From Xanthobacter sp. YC-JY1 (GTDB taxonomy: Bacteria; Pseudomonadota; Alphaproteobacteria; Rhizobiales; Xanthobacteraceae), in NCBI RefSeq assembly GCF_021730305.1, contig NZ_CP032674.1:2341001-2405000 (forward strand): a DNA stretch of 64,000 nucleotides. Direction: 5' to 3'. Below are positions 50,641-59,769 of this stretch, one piece after another. The stretch's first letter is position 1. Every line of letters begins with the position of its first letter. The notes under the pieces are model-generated. The model had not been told where the DNA came from and made no database searches. It saw nothing but the letters and a program-made list of their open reading frames with translations. The translations under genes and the position numbers were made by a program.

Positions 50641-51392
50641 ACGCGGACAAGGTTCTGCTGGTCACGGGCGGCAGCCGGGGCATCGGCGCGGCCTGCGTGC
50701 GGCGCGCGGCGGAAGCCGGCTACGGGCGCATCGCCATCAACTACACCCGCGACGCGGCGGCGGCGGACGATGTGGCCGCCGAGGCGCGAGCGCTCGGGGC
50801 GCAGGTGCTGGTCGTCAAGGGTGACATGGCCCGTCCGAAGGACATCATGCGTCTCTATGAGGAGGTGGACGCCAATCTCGGTGCCGTCACCGACCTCGTG
50901 AACAATGCCGGCATCACCGGCCGTGCCGGCCCCTTCGCCGATGCCGACCCGGCCGAGATGGCCCGCGTCATCGATCTCAACGTGACGGGGGCGATCCTCG
51001 TGGCGCAGCAGGCGGTGCGGCGCATGTCCACCGCGCGGGGCGGCAAGGGCGGCGCCATCGTCAACATCTCTTCCATGGCGGCGACGCTCGGCTCGGCGGG
51101 CGAATATGTCTGGTACGCCGCAAGCAAGGGCGCCATCGACAGCTTCACGCTGGGTCTCGGGCGCGAGGTGGCGCGCGAGGGCATCCGGGTGAACGCCATC
51201 GCCCCGGGCCTCATCGCCACCGACATCCACGACACGAGCGGCGTCGTCGGGCGCCTGGAGCGACTCGCGCCCTCCGTCCCCATCGGCCGGCCCGGCACGG
51301 CCGAGGAGGTGGCCGAGGCGGTGCTGTTCCTGCTGTCGGAGGCGGCGAGCTATACCACGGGCGCGGTGCTCAAGATTTCGGGAGGCCGCTGA
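50637..51392 (+). CDS. SDR family oxidoreductase
   Basis: The 251-residue classical short-chain dehydrogenase has LLVTGGSRGIGAACVRRA, NNAGITGRAG, the Ser in NISSMAATLGS, and YAASKGAIDSF with Tyr and Lys. The end (SYTTGAVLKISGGR) is standard. The cofactor loop with Thr/Arg after the second strand suggests NADP, but this is uncertain. It overlaps terC by 4 nt; the functional link, if any, is unknown. Confidence 0.88.
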   Translation: MNADKVLLVTGGSRGIGAACVRRAAEAGYGRIAINYTRDAAAADDVAAEARALGAQVLVVKGDMARPKDIMRLYEEVDANLGAVTDLVNNAGITGRAGPFADADPAEMARVIDLNVTGAILVAQQAVRRMSTARGGKGGAIVNISSMAATLGSAGEYVWYAASKGAIDSFTLGLGREVAREGIRVNAIAPGLIATDIHDTSGVVGRLERLAPSVPIGRPGTAEEVAEAVLFLLSEAASYTTGAVLKISGGR

Positions 51393-51460
51393 CCGCGCTT
51401 GCGGCCCACTCGGCCCGCCCTATGATCCGGGCCATCTCGGGAGGATAGGGGTTGGTGGTC

Positions 51461-52435
51461 ATGGTCCATGCGGTTCAGGTGCATCAGACGGGCGGTCCCG
51501 AGGTGCTCACCTATGAAGAGGTGGTGGTTCCCCCGCCGGCGCCGGGCCAGGTGCAGGTGCGCCACACCGCCATCGGCCTCAATTTCATCGACGTCTATTT
51601 CCGCACCGGCCTCTACAAGGCCGCGACGATGCCCTTCATTCCCGGCAATGAGGGCGCCGGTGTCGTCGAGGCGGTCGGTCCCGACGTGACCGATTTCCAC
51701 CCCGGCGATCGTGTGGCCTATGCCATGACCATCGGGGCCTATGCGGAGCTGCGGAACGTTCCCGCCGCCGCGCTCGTCCACCTGCCCGCCGCCATCGACG
51801 ACCGCACCGCCGCGGCCATGATGCTCAAGGGCATGACGGCGCAGTATCTCGTGCGCCGCACGCACCACATCAAGCCGGGCGACGTGATTCTCGTGCAGGC
51901 GGCCGCCGGCGGCGTCGGCCTCATCCTGTGCCAGTGGGCCAAGCACCTCGGCGCCACCGTGATCGGCACGGTCGGCTCCAAGGACAAGGGCGAACTCGCC
52001 CTCGCCAATGGCTGCGACGAGGTGATTCTGTACCGGGACGAGGACTTCGTTCACCGGGTGAAGGAGATCACCTCCGGCAAGCTGTGCGACGTGGTCTATG
52101 ACGGCGTCGGGCAGGCGACCTATCCCGCCTCACTCGACTGCCTGAAGCCGCTCGGCCTGTTCGTGAGCTTCGGCAACGCTTCGGGCGCCATCAAGAACTT
52201 CGACCTGCTGCACCTGTCGGCCAAGGGGTCGCTGTTCGCCACCCGCCCGACGCTCGGCACCTTCGTCGCCAAGCGGGCCGACCTCATCGCCACCGCCAAC
52301 GACCTGTTCGAGGCGGTGCTGACCGGCGCGGTGAAGATCCCGATCCACCAGACCTATGCGCTGAAGGATGTGCAGAAGGCCCACCGCGACCTGGAAGGTC
52401 GCAACACCACCGGGGCGACGCTGCTTCTGCCGTGA
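51461..52435 (+). CDS. Quinone oxidoreductase (medium-chain, zinc-free)
   Basis: The 324-residue protein starts VHAVQVHQTGGPEVLTYEEV, has GNEGAGVVEAVGPDVTDF, the NADP motif ILVQAAAGGVGLILCQWAKHLGA and the KDVQKAHRDLEGRNTTG end of Qor. Zinc ligands of alcohol dehydrogenases are absent. It likely reduces quinones by one electron or enones with NADPH. A TTG at 51452 has a better-placed GGGAGG, but family alignment favours the ATG at 51461. Confidence 0.88.
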   Translation: MVHAVQVHQTGGPEVLTYEEVVVPPPAPGQVQVRHTAIGLNFIDVYFRTGLYKAATMPFIPGNEGAGVVEAVGPDVTDFHPGDRVAYAMTIGAYAELRNVPAAALVHLPAAIDDRTAAAMMLKGMTAQYLVRRTHHIKPGDVILVQAAAGGVGLILCQWAKHLGATVIGTVGSKDKGELALANGCDEVILYRDEDFVHRVKEITSGKLCDVVYDGVGQATYPASLDCLKPLGLFVSFGNASGAIKNFDLLHLSAKGSLFATRPTLGTFVAKRADLIATANDLFEAVLTGAVKIPIHQTYALKDVQKAHRDLEGRNTTGATLLLP

Positions 52436-52620
52436 TACTGGCGCCTCCCTCTTCCGCATGGGGAGGGGGGGCAGGCGGGCCAAGGCATGCGCGACATTCC
52501 CACACCCATGCAGTGACAATGGCTTGCGCATCCCGCCCCTCCTCATGATATCTACGGTTCAACAAGGATGGGGCGGTCGCGCTGACCCGCTCCGCCGTGC
52601 TGCGACGGATCGTTCCGGCC

Positions 52621-54831
52621 ATGATGCGCCAATACGAACTCGTCGAGCGCGTTCGACGGTATAATCCCAACACCGACGAGGCGCTGCTCGACCGCGCCTA
52701 TGTCTACGCCATGAGGGCGCACGGCAGTCAGCTGCGTGCGTCCGGCGATCCCTATTTCTCCCATCCGCTCGAAGTCGCGGCGATCCTCACCGATCTCAAG
52801 CTGGACGATGCCACCATCGTCTCGGCCCTGCTGCACGACACCATCGAGGACACCAGCGCCACCAAGGCGGAGATCGAGCGGCTGTTCGGCCACCAGATCG
52901 CGACGCTGGTGGAGGGGCTGACCAAGATCAAGAAGCTCGACCTCGTCTCCAAGCAGGCGAAGCAGGCCGAGAATCTTCGCAAGCTGCTGCTTGCTATCGC
53001 CGACGACGTGCGCGTGCTCCTCGTGAAGCTCGCCGACCGCCTCCACAACATGCGCACCCTGAAATGGGTGCCGCCGGAGAAGCGGGACCGGGTGGCGCAG
53101 GAGACGCTGGACATCTACGCGCCGCTCGCTGCCCGCATGGGCATGCAGGACATGCGCGAGGAGCTGGAGGATCTCGCCTTCCGCCAGCTCTCCCCGGAAG
53201 CCTATGAGAGCATCACCACCCGCGTCTCCGAGCTGCGGCAGTTCAACGGCCCGGTGGTGCAGGAGATCGAGCGCGAGCTGAAGGACGAGCTTGCCCGGCG
53301 CGGGATCGTCGCCGAGGTCAAGGGGCGCGAGAAGCGGCCCTTTTCCATCTGGGGCAAGATGGAGCGCAAGGCCATCGGCTTCGAGCAATTGTCGGATCTC
53401 TACGGCTTCCGCGTGCTCGTCTCCTCGGTGGAGGACTGCTACCGGGCGCTGGGCGTCGTCCACACCAAGTGGGCCATCGTGCCCGGCCGGTTCAAGGACT
53501 ACATCTCCACGCCCAAGCCCAACGATTATCGCTCGCTGCACACGACGGTGGTTGGCCCGCGCCGCCAGCGCGTCGAGATGCAGATCCGCACCAAGGACAT
53601 GGAGGAGATCGCCGAATACGGCATCGCCGCCCATGCCCTCTACAAGGACGCCTCGGGTGCACCGGGGGAGATGCTCTCCCACGAGAGCCGCGCCTATGCC
53701 TGGCTGCGCAAGACCATCGAGAACCTGTCGCAGGGGCTCTCGCCCGAGGAATTCCTTGAGCACACCAAGCTTGAGCTGTTCCACGACCAGGTGTTCTGCT
53801 TCACCCCCAAGGGCCGGCTCATCGCTCTGCCGCGCAAGGCGACACCCATCGATTTCGCCTATGCGGTGCATACCGACGTGGGCAACACCGCGGTGGGGTG
53901 CAAGATCAACGGCACCATCGCGCCGCTGGTGTCGGAGCTGAAGAACGGCGACGAGGTGGAGATCATCACCTCCAAGGCGCAGACGCCGCCGGGGGCGTGG
54001 GAAACCATCGCCGTCACCGGCAAGGCGCGCGCCGCCGTGCGCCGTGCCACCCGTGCCGCCGTGCGCGCCCAATATGCCGGCCTCGGCCGCAAGATCACCG
54101 AGCGGGCCTTCACCCGCGTCGGCAAGCCCTTCACCGAAGATGCCGTGGCCAAGGCGACACCACGGCTCGCCCGCGCGTCGGCCGAGGATGTGTTCGCCGC
54201 CATCGGTCGGGGCGAGATCAAGACCGACGACGTGATCCGCGCCGTCTATCCGGACTGGGTGCCGCCCCGCCCCGAGGAGCGGGCGGAGCGCGCCGCCAGC
54301 GGTGAGGGCTGGTTCGAGCTGAAGCGCGGGCACAACCTCAAGTTCAAGATTCCCGAGGGCACTACGTCGGAACGGCTGGACGCCATCCCCATCCGTGGCA
54401 TCAATGGTGACTTGCCGGTGCGCTTCGCGCCGGATGGGGGGGCTGTGCCGGGGGACCGCATCGTCGGCATTCTCACGCCCGGCGAGGGTATCACCATCTA
54501 TCCAATCCAGTCGGCCTCGCTGCAGGGCTTCGAGGACGCGCCCGAGCGCTGGCTGGACGTGCGGTGGGACGTGGACGAATTGTCCGACGGGCGCTTCCCC
54601 GCCCGCATCATCGTCACCGCCCGCAACGAGCCCGGCTCGCTGGCGCAGATCGCCGGCGCCATCGGCGACCGGGGCGGCAATATCGACGGGCTGCAGATGC
54701 ATGCGCGCTCGGCCGATTTCCACGAGATGGTGATCGACGTGGAGGTGTTCGACCTCAGGCACCTCAACGCCATCATCGCCGACCTCAAGGCCCGCGAGGT
54801 GGTCTCGCAGGTGGAGCGCGTGAACGGCTGA
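52621..54831 (+). CDS. rsh: Bifunctional (p)ppGpp synthetase/hydrolase Rsh
   Basis: Rsh makes and breaks the stringent alarmone (p)ppGpp; alphaproteobacteria usually have a single such enzyme. The roughly 736-residue protein has an HD hydrolase domain with His48 and His72-Asp73 in ALLHDTIEDT, a synthetase domain with RPFSIWGKMERKAIGFEQLSDLYGFRV, where the basic ERKA segment is of the bifunctional type, a TGS domain (QVFCFTPKGRLIALPRKATPIDF) and a C-terminal ACT domain (RNEPGSLAQIAGAIG). All parts look intact. The start is one of two adjacent ATGs; the ribosome site is weak. Confidence 0.96.
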   Translation: MMRQYELVERVRRYNPNTDEALLDRAYVYAMRAHGSQLRASGDPYFSHPLEVAAILTDLKLDDATIVSALLHDTIEDTSATKAEIERLFGHQIATLVEGLTKIKKLDLVSKQAKQAENLRKLLLAIADDVRVLLVKLADRLHNMRTLKWVPPEKRDRVAQETLDIYAPLAARMGMQDMREELEDLAFRQLSPEAYESITTRVSELRQFNGPVVQEIERELKDELARRGIVAEVKGREKRPFSIWGKMERKAIGFEQLSDLYGFRVLVSSVEDCYRALGVVHTKWAIVPGRFKDYISTPKPNDYRSLHTTVVGPRRQRVEMQIRTKDMEEIAEYGIAAHALYKDASGAPGEMLSHESRAYAWLRKTIENLSQGLSPEEFLEHTKLELFHDQVFCFTPKGRLIALPRKATPIDFAYAVHTDVGNTAVGCKINGTIAPLVSELKNGDEVEIITSKAQTPPGAWETIAVTGKARAAVRRATRAAVRAQYAGLGRKITERAFTRVGKPFTEDAVAKATPRLARASAEDVFAAIGRGEIKTDDVIRAVYPDWVPPRPEERAERAASGEGWFELKRGHNLKFKIPEGTTSERLDAIPIRGINGDLPVRFAPDGGAVPGDRIVGILTPGEGITIYPIQSASLQGFEDAPERWLDVRWDVDELSDGRFPARIIVTARNEPGSLAQIAGAIGDRGGNIDGLQMHARSADFHEMVIDVEVFDLRHLNAIIADLKAREVVSQVERVNG

Positions 54832-54880
54832 GGTTGTTATGATTGGGCGTGTCTCACCGGTCGAGGTAGGTCCTTGAGTT

Positions 54881-54989
54881 GTCATGCCCCGGCTTGTCCG
54901 GGGCATCCACTGTCCCGTTTGCCGCGTGATCGATGACGGGGCACCGGTCTGTCGGCTAGGTGGATCCCCCGGACAAGCCGGGGGATGAC
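54881..54989. repeat. 109-nt double-palindrome element, copy 2
   Basis: Arms 54881-54910 and 54960-54989 are inverted copies, and the left arm is a fuller palindrome than in copy 1. The 49-nt middle shares its first 20 or so bases with copy 1 at most positions. Copy 2 lies between rsh and pdxJ, 64 nt before the pdxJ start, so its hairpins would be in a 5' leader or end the rsh transcript. Confidence 0.8.
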
Positions 54990-55053
54990 AACGCGGGTAA
55001 CGGTGTTCTGGAGCATGCAGGAACGCGCGCGACGGACGGCAGGAGCGGAAACT

Positions 55054-55824
55054 ATGGCGGTGCTGAAGCCGGTGCGGCTCGGGGTGAACGTCGACCACGT
55101 GGCGACCGTGCGCAACGCGCGGGGCGGGCTCCTGCCGGATCCGGTGCGCGCCGCTCTTCTCGCCGCCTCGGCGGGCGCGGATGGAATCACCGCCCATCTG
55201 CGCGAGGACCGGCGCCACATCCGCGATGCCGACATGGCGCGGCTGAAGGCCGAGATCGACCTGCCGCTCAATTTCGAGATGGCCGCCACGGAGGAGATGG
55301 TGGGCATCGCCGTCTCCGTCCGCCCCAATGCCTGCTGCCTCGTGCCGGAGCGGCGGGAGGAGCGCACCACCGAGGGCGGGCTCGATGCGGCGGGGCTCGC
55401 CGCCGAACTCGGCCCGCGCATCGCGCGGCTGAAGGCGGCGGGCATCCGCGTCTCCCTCTTCATCGCAGCAGAGGAGCGGCAGATCGCAGCGGCGGCAGCC
55501 CTTGGCGCCGATATCGTGGAACTGCATACCGGCGGCTGGTGTGACGCGGTGGCTGAAGGACGCACGGCGGAGGCCGAGGCCGAGTTCGCGCGGCTGAAAG
55601 CCGGGGCGCGGCAGGCCCACGCCCTCGGGCTGGAGGTCCATGCCGGCCACGGGCTCGATTACGCTACAGCGGAGCGCATCGCGGCGTTTCCCGAAATCGT
55701 GGAGCTGAACATCGGCCATTTCCTCATCGGCGAGGCCATCTTCGTCGGGCTGGAGGCGGCCATCCACACCATGCAGGCGGCCATCGCCGCCGGGCGGGCG
55801 GCCGCAGCGGGCGAGGCGGCATGA
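55054..55824 (+). CDS. pdxJ: Pyridoxine 5'-phosphate synthase
   Basis: PdxJ closes the ring of vitamin B6 from deoxyxylulose phosphate and the PdxA product. The 256-residue barrel shows [44 protein letters not shown], and [24 protein letters not shown] at 55041-55045 fixes the start; a longer frame through the repeat is rejected. Its stop overlaps acpS as ATGA, the start of the pdxJ-acpS-lepB-rnc-era run. Confidence 0.96.
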   Translation: MAVLKPVRLGVNVDHVATVRNARGGLLPDPVRAALLAASAGADGITAHLREDRRHIRDADMARLKAEIDLPLNFEMAATEEMVGIAVSVRPNACCLVPERREERTTEGGLDAAGLAAELGPRIARLKAAGIRVSLFIAAEERQIAAAAALGADIVELHTGGWCDAVAEGRTAEAEAEFARLKAGARQAHALGLEVHAGHGLDYATAERIAAFPEIVELNIGHFLIGEAIFVGLEAAIHTMQAAIAAGRAAAAGEAA

Positions 55825-56228
55825 TCCTCGGCATCGGCTCCGACTTCTCCGATGCACGCCGCATCGCCAAATCCATCGAGCGGTTCGGCGACCGGTTCCT
55901 GAACCGCGTCTTCACGCCCGTCGAGCGGGCGAAGGCAGATCGACGCAAGCTGAGGGCGGAGACCTATGCCAAGCGCTTCGCGGCCAAGGAGGCCTGCGCC
56001 AAGGCGCTCGGCACCGGGCTGAGCCGGGGCGTGTTCTGGCGCGACATGGGCGTCGTCAACCTGCCTTCGGGCCAGCCGACGCTGGTGCTGAAGGGCGGCG
56101 CGGCGCGGCGTCTCGCCCAGATGGTGCCGGAGGGGTACGAGCCGCATATCCACCTCTCCCTCACCGACGAGGGACCGCTCACCGCCGCCTATGTCATCAT
56201 CTCGGCGGTGCCCCGCTCCGGCGCCTGA
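55821..56228 (+). CDS. acpS: Holo-[acyl-carrier-protein] synthase
   Basis: AcpS moves the phosphopantetheine arm from CoA to apo-acyl carrier protein. The 135-residue protein begins [20 protein letters not shown] with the metal-binding Asp, then [14 protein letters not shown] with the Glu and Lys of the family. It sits between pdxJ and lepB as in many Rhizobiales. Confidence 0.95.
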   Translation: MILGIGSDFSDARRIAKSIERFGDRFLNRVFTPVERAKADRRKLRAETYAKRFAAKEACAKALGTGLSRGVFWRDMGVVNLPSGQPTLVLKGGAARRLAQMVPEGYEPHIHLSLTDEGPLTAAYVIISAVPRSGA

Positions 56229-56385
56229 CGCTGGAGGAGGTCGAGGGCGTGCGTTGCCGGGAGGCCGGGAAGCCTCTATAGGGGCGGTCTTGCCTGTCGA
56301 GACCGGCGCGCATCTGCCGGTATCTCCTCAGTTTCGGCGCAGTTTGTCGTACCCTGCGCCTCATTTGGGAAACCTTGGACACCCG

Positions 56386-57138
56386 ATGACCGCGACCAGC
56401 GATTCCAAGAAGGACGGCGGCTTTCTCGAAACCGTCCGGGTGATTGTCCACGCGCTGCTGATCGCGCTGGTGATCCGGACCTTCCTCTTCCAGCCGTTCA
56501 ACATCCCCTCCGGGTCGATGAAGGACACGCTGCTGATCGGCGACTACCTGTTCGTCTCCAAGTACAGCTACGGCTATTCCCACTTCTCGATTCCCTTCTC
56601 GCCCAACCTGTTCTCCGGCCGCATCTTCGGGTCCGAGCCGACCCGCGGTGACGTGGTGGTGTTCAAGCTGCCGAAGGACAACGAGACCGACTACATCAAG
56701 CGCGTGGTCGGCATGCCCGGCGACAAGATCCAGATGATCAACGGTCTCCTGCACATCAACGGCGTGCCGGTGCAGCGCGAGCGCCTGTCGGACGTGAGCG
56801 AGGACGACGGCTCCGGCCGCAAGGTGCCGGTGAAGCGCTGGCGCGAGACGCTGCCGAACGGCGTCTCCTACGAGACGCTGGACCTGGTGGACAACGGCTT
56901 CTACGACAACACGCCCGTCTATGAGGTGCCGCTCGGGCACTTCTTCATGATGGGCGACAACCGGGACAATTCCGCCGACAGCCGCGTGCTGAGCCAGGTG
57001 GGCTATGTTCCGTTCGAGAATCTCATCGGCAAGGCGCAGCTGATCTTCTTCTCGATCGACGAGGGCGCTTCTGCGTGGCAGGTTTGGACATGGCCTTGGA
57101 CGGTGCGATGGGATCGGCTGTTCACACGGGTACACTGA
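56386..57138 (+). CDS. lepB: Signal peptidase I
   Basis: LepB removes Sec and Tat signal peptides at the outer face of the inner membrane. The 250-residue protein has one N-terminal anchor (VIVHALLIALVIRTFLFQPF), the nucleophile Ser44 in PSGSMKDTLL, the general base Lys105 in YIKRVVGMPGDKI, and the box with GDNRDNSADSR. The ATG at 56386 gives the normal start; the longer frame overlaps acpS. Its 3' end overlaps the rnc start. Confidence 0.96.
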   Translation: MTATSDSKKDGGFLETVRVIVHALLIALVIRTFLFQPFNIPSGSMKDTLLIGDYLFVSKYSYGYSHFSIPFSPNLFSGRIFGSEPTRGDVVVFKLPKDNETDYIKRVVGMPGDKIQMINGLLHINGVPVQRERLSDVSEDDGSGRKVPVKRWRETLPNGVSYETLDLVDNGFYDNTPVYEVPLGHFFMMGDNRDNSADSRVLSQVGYVPFENLIGKAQLIFFSIDEGASAWQVWTWPWTVRWDRLFTRVH

Positions 57139-57845
57139 ACGGGGCAGGGCGGGATCTCGCCCATCTCGAGGAGCGGATCGGCTACCGCTTCCGCGATCGC
57201 TCCTTCCTTGAGCTGGCCCTGTCCCACATCAGCGCCGTGAAGGGCGAGGCGCCGCGCCTGCGCTCCTACCAGCGGGTGGAATTCCTGGGCGACCACGTGC
57301 TCGGCTCGGTGGTGTCGCACATGCTCTATCTCGCCTTCCCGGAAGGCGAGGAGGGGGAATTGTCGCGCCGGCTCGCCGAGCTGGTGCGCGAGGAGGCCTG
57401 CGCGGAGGTCGCCGAGGACATGGACCTCGGCCCGTTCATCCGCCTCGGCCCCGGCGAAAGCCAATCCGGTGCGCACAAGCGCCGCGCCATCCTCGCCGAC
57501 GTGGCCGAAGGCGTGGTGGCGGCGGTGTTCCTCGATGGCGGGTATGAGGCGGCCCACGCTTTGGTGGAGCGCTTCTGGCGTCCGCGGCTCGAGGCCCCGC
57601 GCCGGCCGCTGCGCGATGCCAAGACCGTGCTGCAGGAATGGGCGCAGGCCCGTGGCCTGCCCCCGCCCGTCTATCGCGAGGTGATGCGCTCCGGCCCGGA
57701 CCACGCACCCCGCTTCACCGTGGCGGTGGACCTGCCCGGCCTCGTCTCGGCGCAGGCGGATGGCGCCTCCAAGCAGAATGCACAGAAGGCGGCCGCTGCC
57801 GCCTTCCTCGTCCGTGAGGGCGTTTGGGAGAAGGACGAGGCCTGA
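57090..57845 (+). CDS. rnc: Ribonuclease III
   Basis: RNase III cuts double-stranded RNA in rRNA and mRNA processing. The roughly 251-residue protein has the signature YQRVEFLGDHVLGSVVSHMLY with Glu and Asp, the second acidic pair in LADVAEGVVAAVFLDGG, and a C-terminal double-stranded RNA-binding domain from about residue 175 with KQNAQKAAAAAFL. The start is uncertain: a GTG at 57075 and ATGs at 57090 and 57108 all lie inside the lepB 3' end; I use 57090. Confidence 0.93.
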   Translation: MALDGAMGSAVHTGTLNGAGRDLAHLEERIGYRFRDRSFLELALSHISAVKGEAPRLRSYQRVEFLGDHVLGSVVSHMLYLAFPEGEEGELSRRLAELVREEACAEVAEDMDLGPFIRLGPGESQSGAHKRRAILADVAEGVVAAVFLDGGYEAAHALVERFWRPRLEAPRRPLRDAKTVLQEWAQARGLPPPVYREVMRSGPDHAPRFTVAVDLPGLVSAQADGASKQNAQKAAAAAFLVREGVWEKDEA

Positions 57846-58975
57846 TGGCACCGAGGAAGAAGGCGGGCGCCGACACGGCCGCCCCGGATCAAAACCCTGC
57901 CGTTGCGGAAGAGGAAGCCCTCGCCGCTGCCGCCGTACCGCAGGATGACGTCGCCGAAGAGGATATCGCGGAGGATGAACTCCTCGATGACGATCTTCCG
58001 GATGACGACGACGAGGACGACGATTTCGACGACGAGCTGGACCGGGAGGAGCGCGGCCCCCTTGCGCCGCTCGAAGGCCCGACCCGCTGCGGCTTCGTCG
58101 CTTTGCTCGGCGCGCCCAATGCCGGCAAGTCCACCCTGACCAACGCGCTGGTTGGCACCAAGGTGTCCATCGTCTCGCACAAGGTGCAGACGACGCGCTC
58201 CATCGTGCGCGGTATCGCGCTGGACGGCGCGGCGCAGGTGGTGCTGGTGGACACCCCCGGCATCTTCGCGCCCAAGCGCCGGCTGGAGCGGGCCATGGTG
58301 TCGAGCGCCTGGACCCATGCCGCCGACGCCGACGTCATCGCGCTGCTGGTGGATGCCAACCGCGGCCTCGATGAGGATATCGAGGCGCTGCTCGGCCAGC
58401 TGAAGGACATCCGCAAGCCACGTGCCCTCATCCTCAACAAGATCGACCTGATCCGCCGCGACAGCCTGCTGGCGTTGGCCGCCGCAATCACCGAGCGGGT
58501 GCCGTTCGACCGGGTGTTCATGGTCTCCGCGCTCACGGGCGATGGCGTGGTGGATGTGCGCCGCTGGTTCGCCGAGACGGTGCCGCCCGGCCCCTGGCTC
58601 TATCCCGAGGATCAGGTTTCGGATGCGCCCATGCGCATGCTCGCGGCCGAGATCACCCGCGAGAAGATGTTTCTGCGCCTGCACGATGAACTGCCTTACC
58701 GCTCCACGGTGGAAACCGAGAGCTGGAAGGAATTGCGCAACGGCTCGGTGCGCATCGAGCAAACGATATTCGTGGAGCGCGAAAGCCAGCGGAAGATCGT
58801 GCTCGGCAAGGGTGGAAACACCATCAAGACCATCTCGACCGAATCCCGGAAGGAGATCTCCGAGATCATCGAACAGCCCGTGCATCTCTTCCTGTTCGTG
58901 AAGGTGCGCGAAAGCTGGGCGGATGATCCCGAACGCTACCGCGAGATGGGGCTGGAATTCCCCAAGGGCGGCTGA
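57845..58975 (+). CDS. era: GTPase Era with acidic N-terminal extension
   Basis: Era binds the 3' end of 16S rRNA and helps 30S maturation. The 376-residue protein has G1 GAPNAGKST (88-96), DTPGIF, NKID, and a C-terminal KH domain with FVERESQRKIVLGKGGNTIKTI. It starts by a TGATG overlap with the rnc stop. Compared with about 300 residues in E. coli Era, the extra length is almost all an N-terminal tail of about 80 residues, rich in Asp and Glu from 34 to 70. The GTPase and KH parts look intact. Confidence 0.94.
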   Translation: MAPRKKAGADTAAPDQNPAVAEEEALAAAAVPQDDVAEEDIAEDELLDDDLPDDDDEDDDFDDELDREERGPLAPLEGPTRCGFVALLGAPNAGKSTLTNALVGTKVSIVSHKVQTTRSIVRGIALDGAAQVVLVDTPGIFAPKRRLERAMVSSAWTHAADADVIALLVDANRGLDEDIEALLGQLKDIRKPRALILNKIDLIRRDSLLALAAAITERVPFDRVFMVSALTGDGVVDVRRWFAETVPPGPWLYPEDQVSDAPMRMLAAEITREKMFLRLHDELPYRSTVETESWKELRNGSVRIEQTIFVERESQRKIVLGKGGNTIKTISTESRKEISEIIEQPVHLFLFVKVRESWADDPERYREMGLEFPKGG

Positions 58976-59085
58976 GCACGCCGTCGTGCGTTTGCGAAAG
59001 CGCAAGGCTGGATTGCGATCTTACGGCTGGATGTGGGCATCCATGCACGGCATAACCGGTGGCGAACCCAACGGGGAGACGTGTC

Positions 59086-59664
59086 ATGTCCAAGCCAGTC
59101 GTCGCGATCGTGTATCACTCGGGCTACGGCCACACCAAGGCGGTGGCTGAATCCGTGCTCGCCGGCATCAAGGAAGTCGATGCGGTCGAGGGCGTCCTCG
59201 TCTCCGTGGACGAAGTGGACGAGAAGTGGGACGTGCTGGACGGCGCCGCCGCCATCATCTTCGGCGCGCCGATCTACATGGGCAACGTCTCCGCCGGCTT
59301 CCAGGCGTTCGCCGAGAAGTCCTCGAAGCGCTGGTTCGAGATGAAGTGGAAGGACAAGCTGGCCGCCGGCTTCGTCAATTCCGGCGCGCAGAACGGTGAC
59401 AAGCACCAGGGCATCCATGCGATGTTCGGCCTGTCGCAGCAGCACGGCATGGTGTGGGTGGGCCTCGGCCTCCATCCCGGCAACAACAATTCCAAGGGCT
59501 CGCTGGAAGACCTGAACCGCCTCGGCGGCTTCGCCGGCGCCTATGCCCAGTCCAACATTGATGAAGGCCCGGACGTGGTGCCGCCCGCCACCGACCGCCG
59601 CACCGCCGCCCATCTCGGCCGCCGCGTCGCCGAGGCGACCGTGCGCTGGACCCGCGGCGCCTGA
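59086..59664 (+). CDS. Flavodoxin-family NAD(P)H-dependent oxidoreductase (WrbA-like)
   Basis: The 192-residue protein begins VVAIVYHSGYGHTKAVAESVLAG, the phosphate loop of the flavodoxin fold, and has AAIIFGAPIYMGNVSAGFQAF, LAAGFVNSGAQNGDKHQGIH and a final GRRVAEATVRW. It should be an FMN-dependent quinone reductase. GGGGAG before the ATG at 59086 fixes the start. It stands between era and glmU with its own promoter space. Confidence 0.87.
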   Translation: MSKPVVAIVYHSGYGHTKAVAESVLAGIKEVDAVEGVLVSVDEVDEKWDVLDGAAAIIFGAPIYMGNVSAGFQAFAEKSSKRWFEMKWKDKLAAGFVNSGAQNGDKHQGIHAMFGLSQQHGMVWVGLGLHPGNNNSKGSLEDLNRLGGFAGAYAQSNIDEGPDVVPPATDRRTAAHLGRRVAEATVRWTRGA

Positions 59665-59769
59665 AAAACGCCATCTGCGGCGCGCTTGCGTCTCGCCTTC
59701 TCCCCGCTTCCGCTTGCTGCGGCGGCGGGGTAATGGGGGGCGGAACGCTAGCGCCGCGGAGGAATCGCG

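Noticed and set aside
52552..55857. 1101-residue antisense frame across rsh and pdxJ
   Set aside because: Low-complexity Arg/His/Gly translation, covers two well-supported genes and a palindromic repeat, and has no ribosome site; it is a GC-skew artefact.
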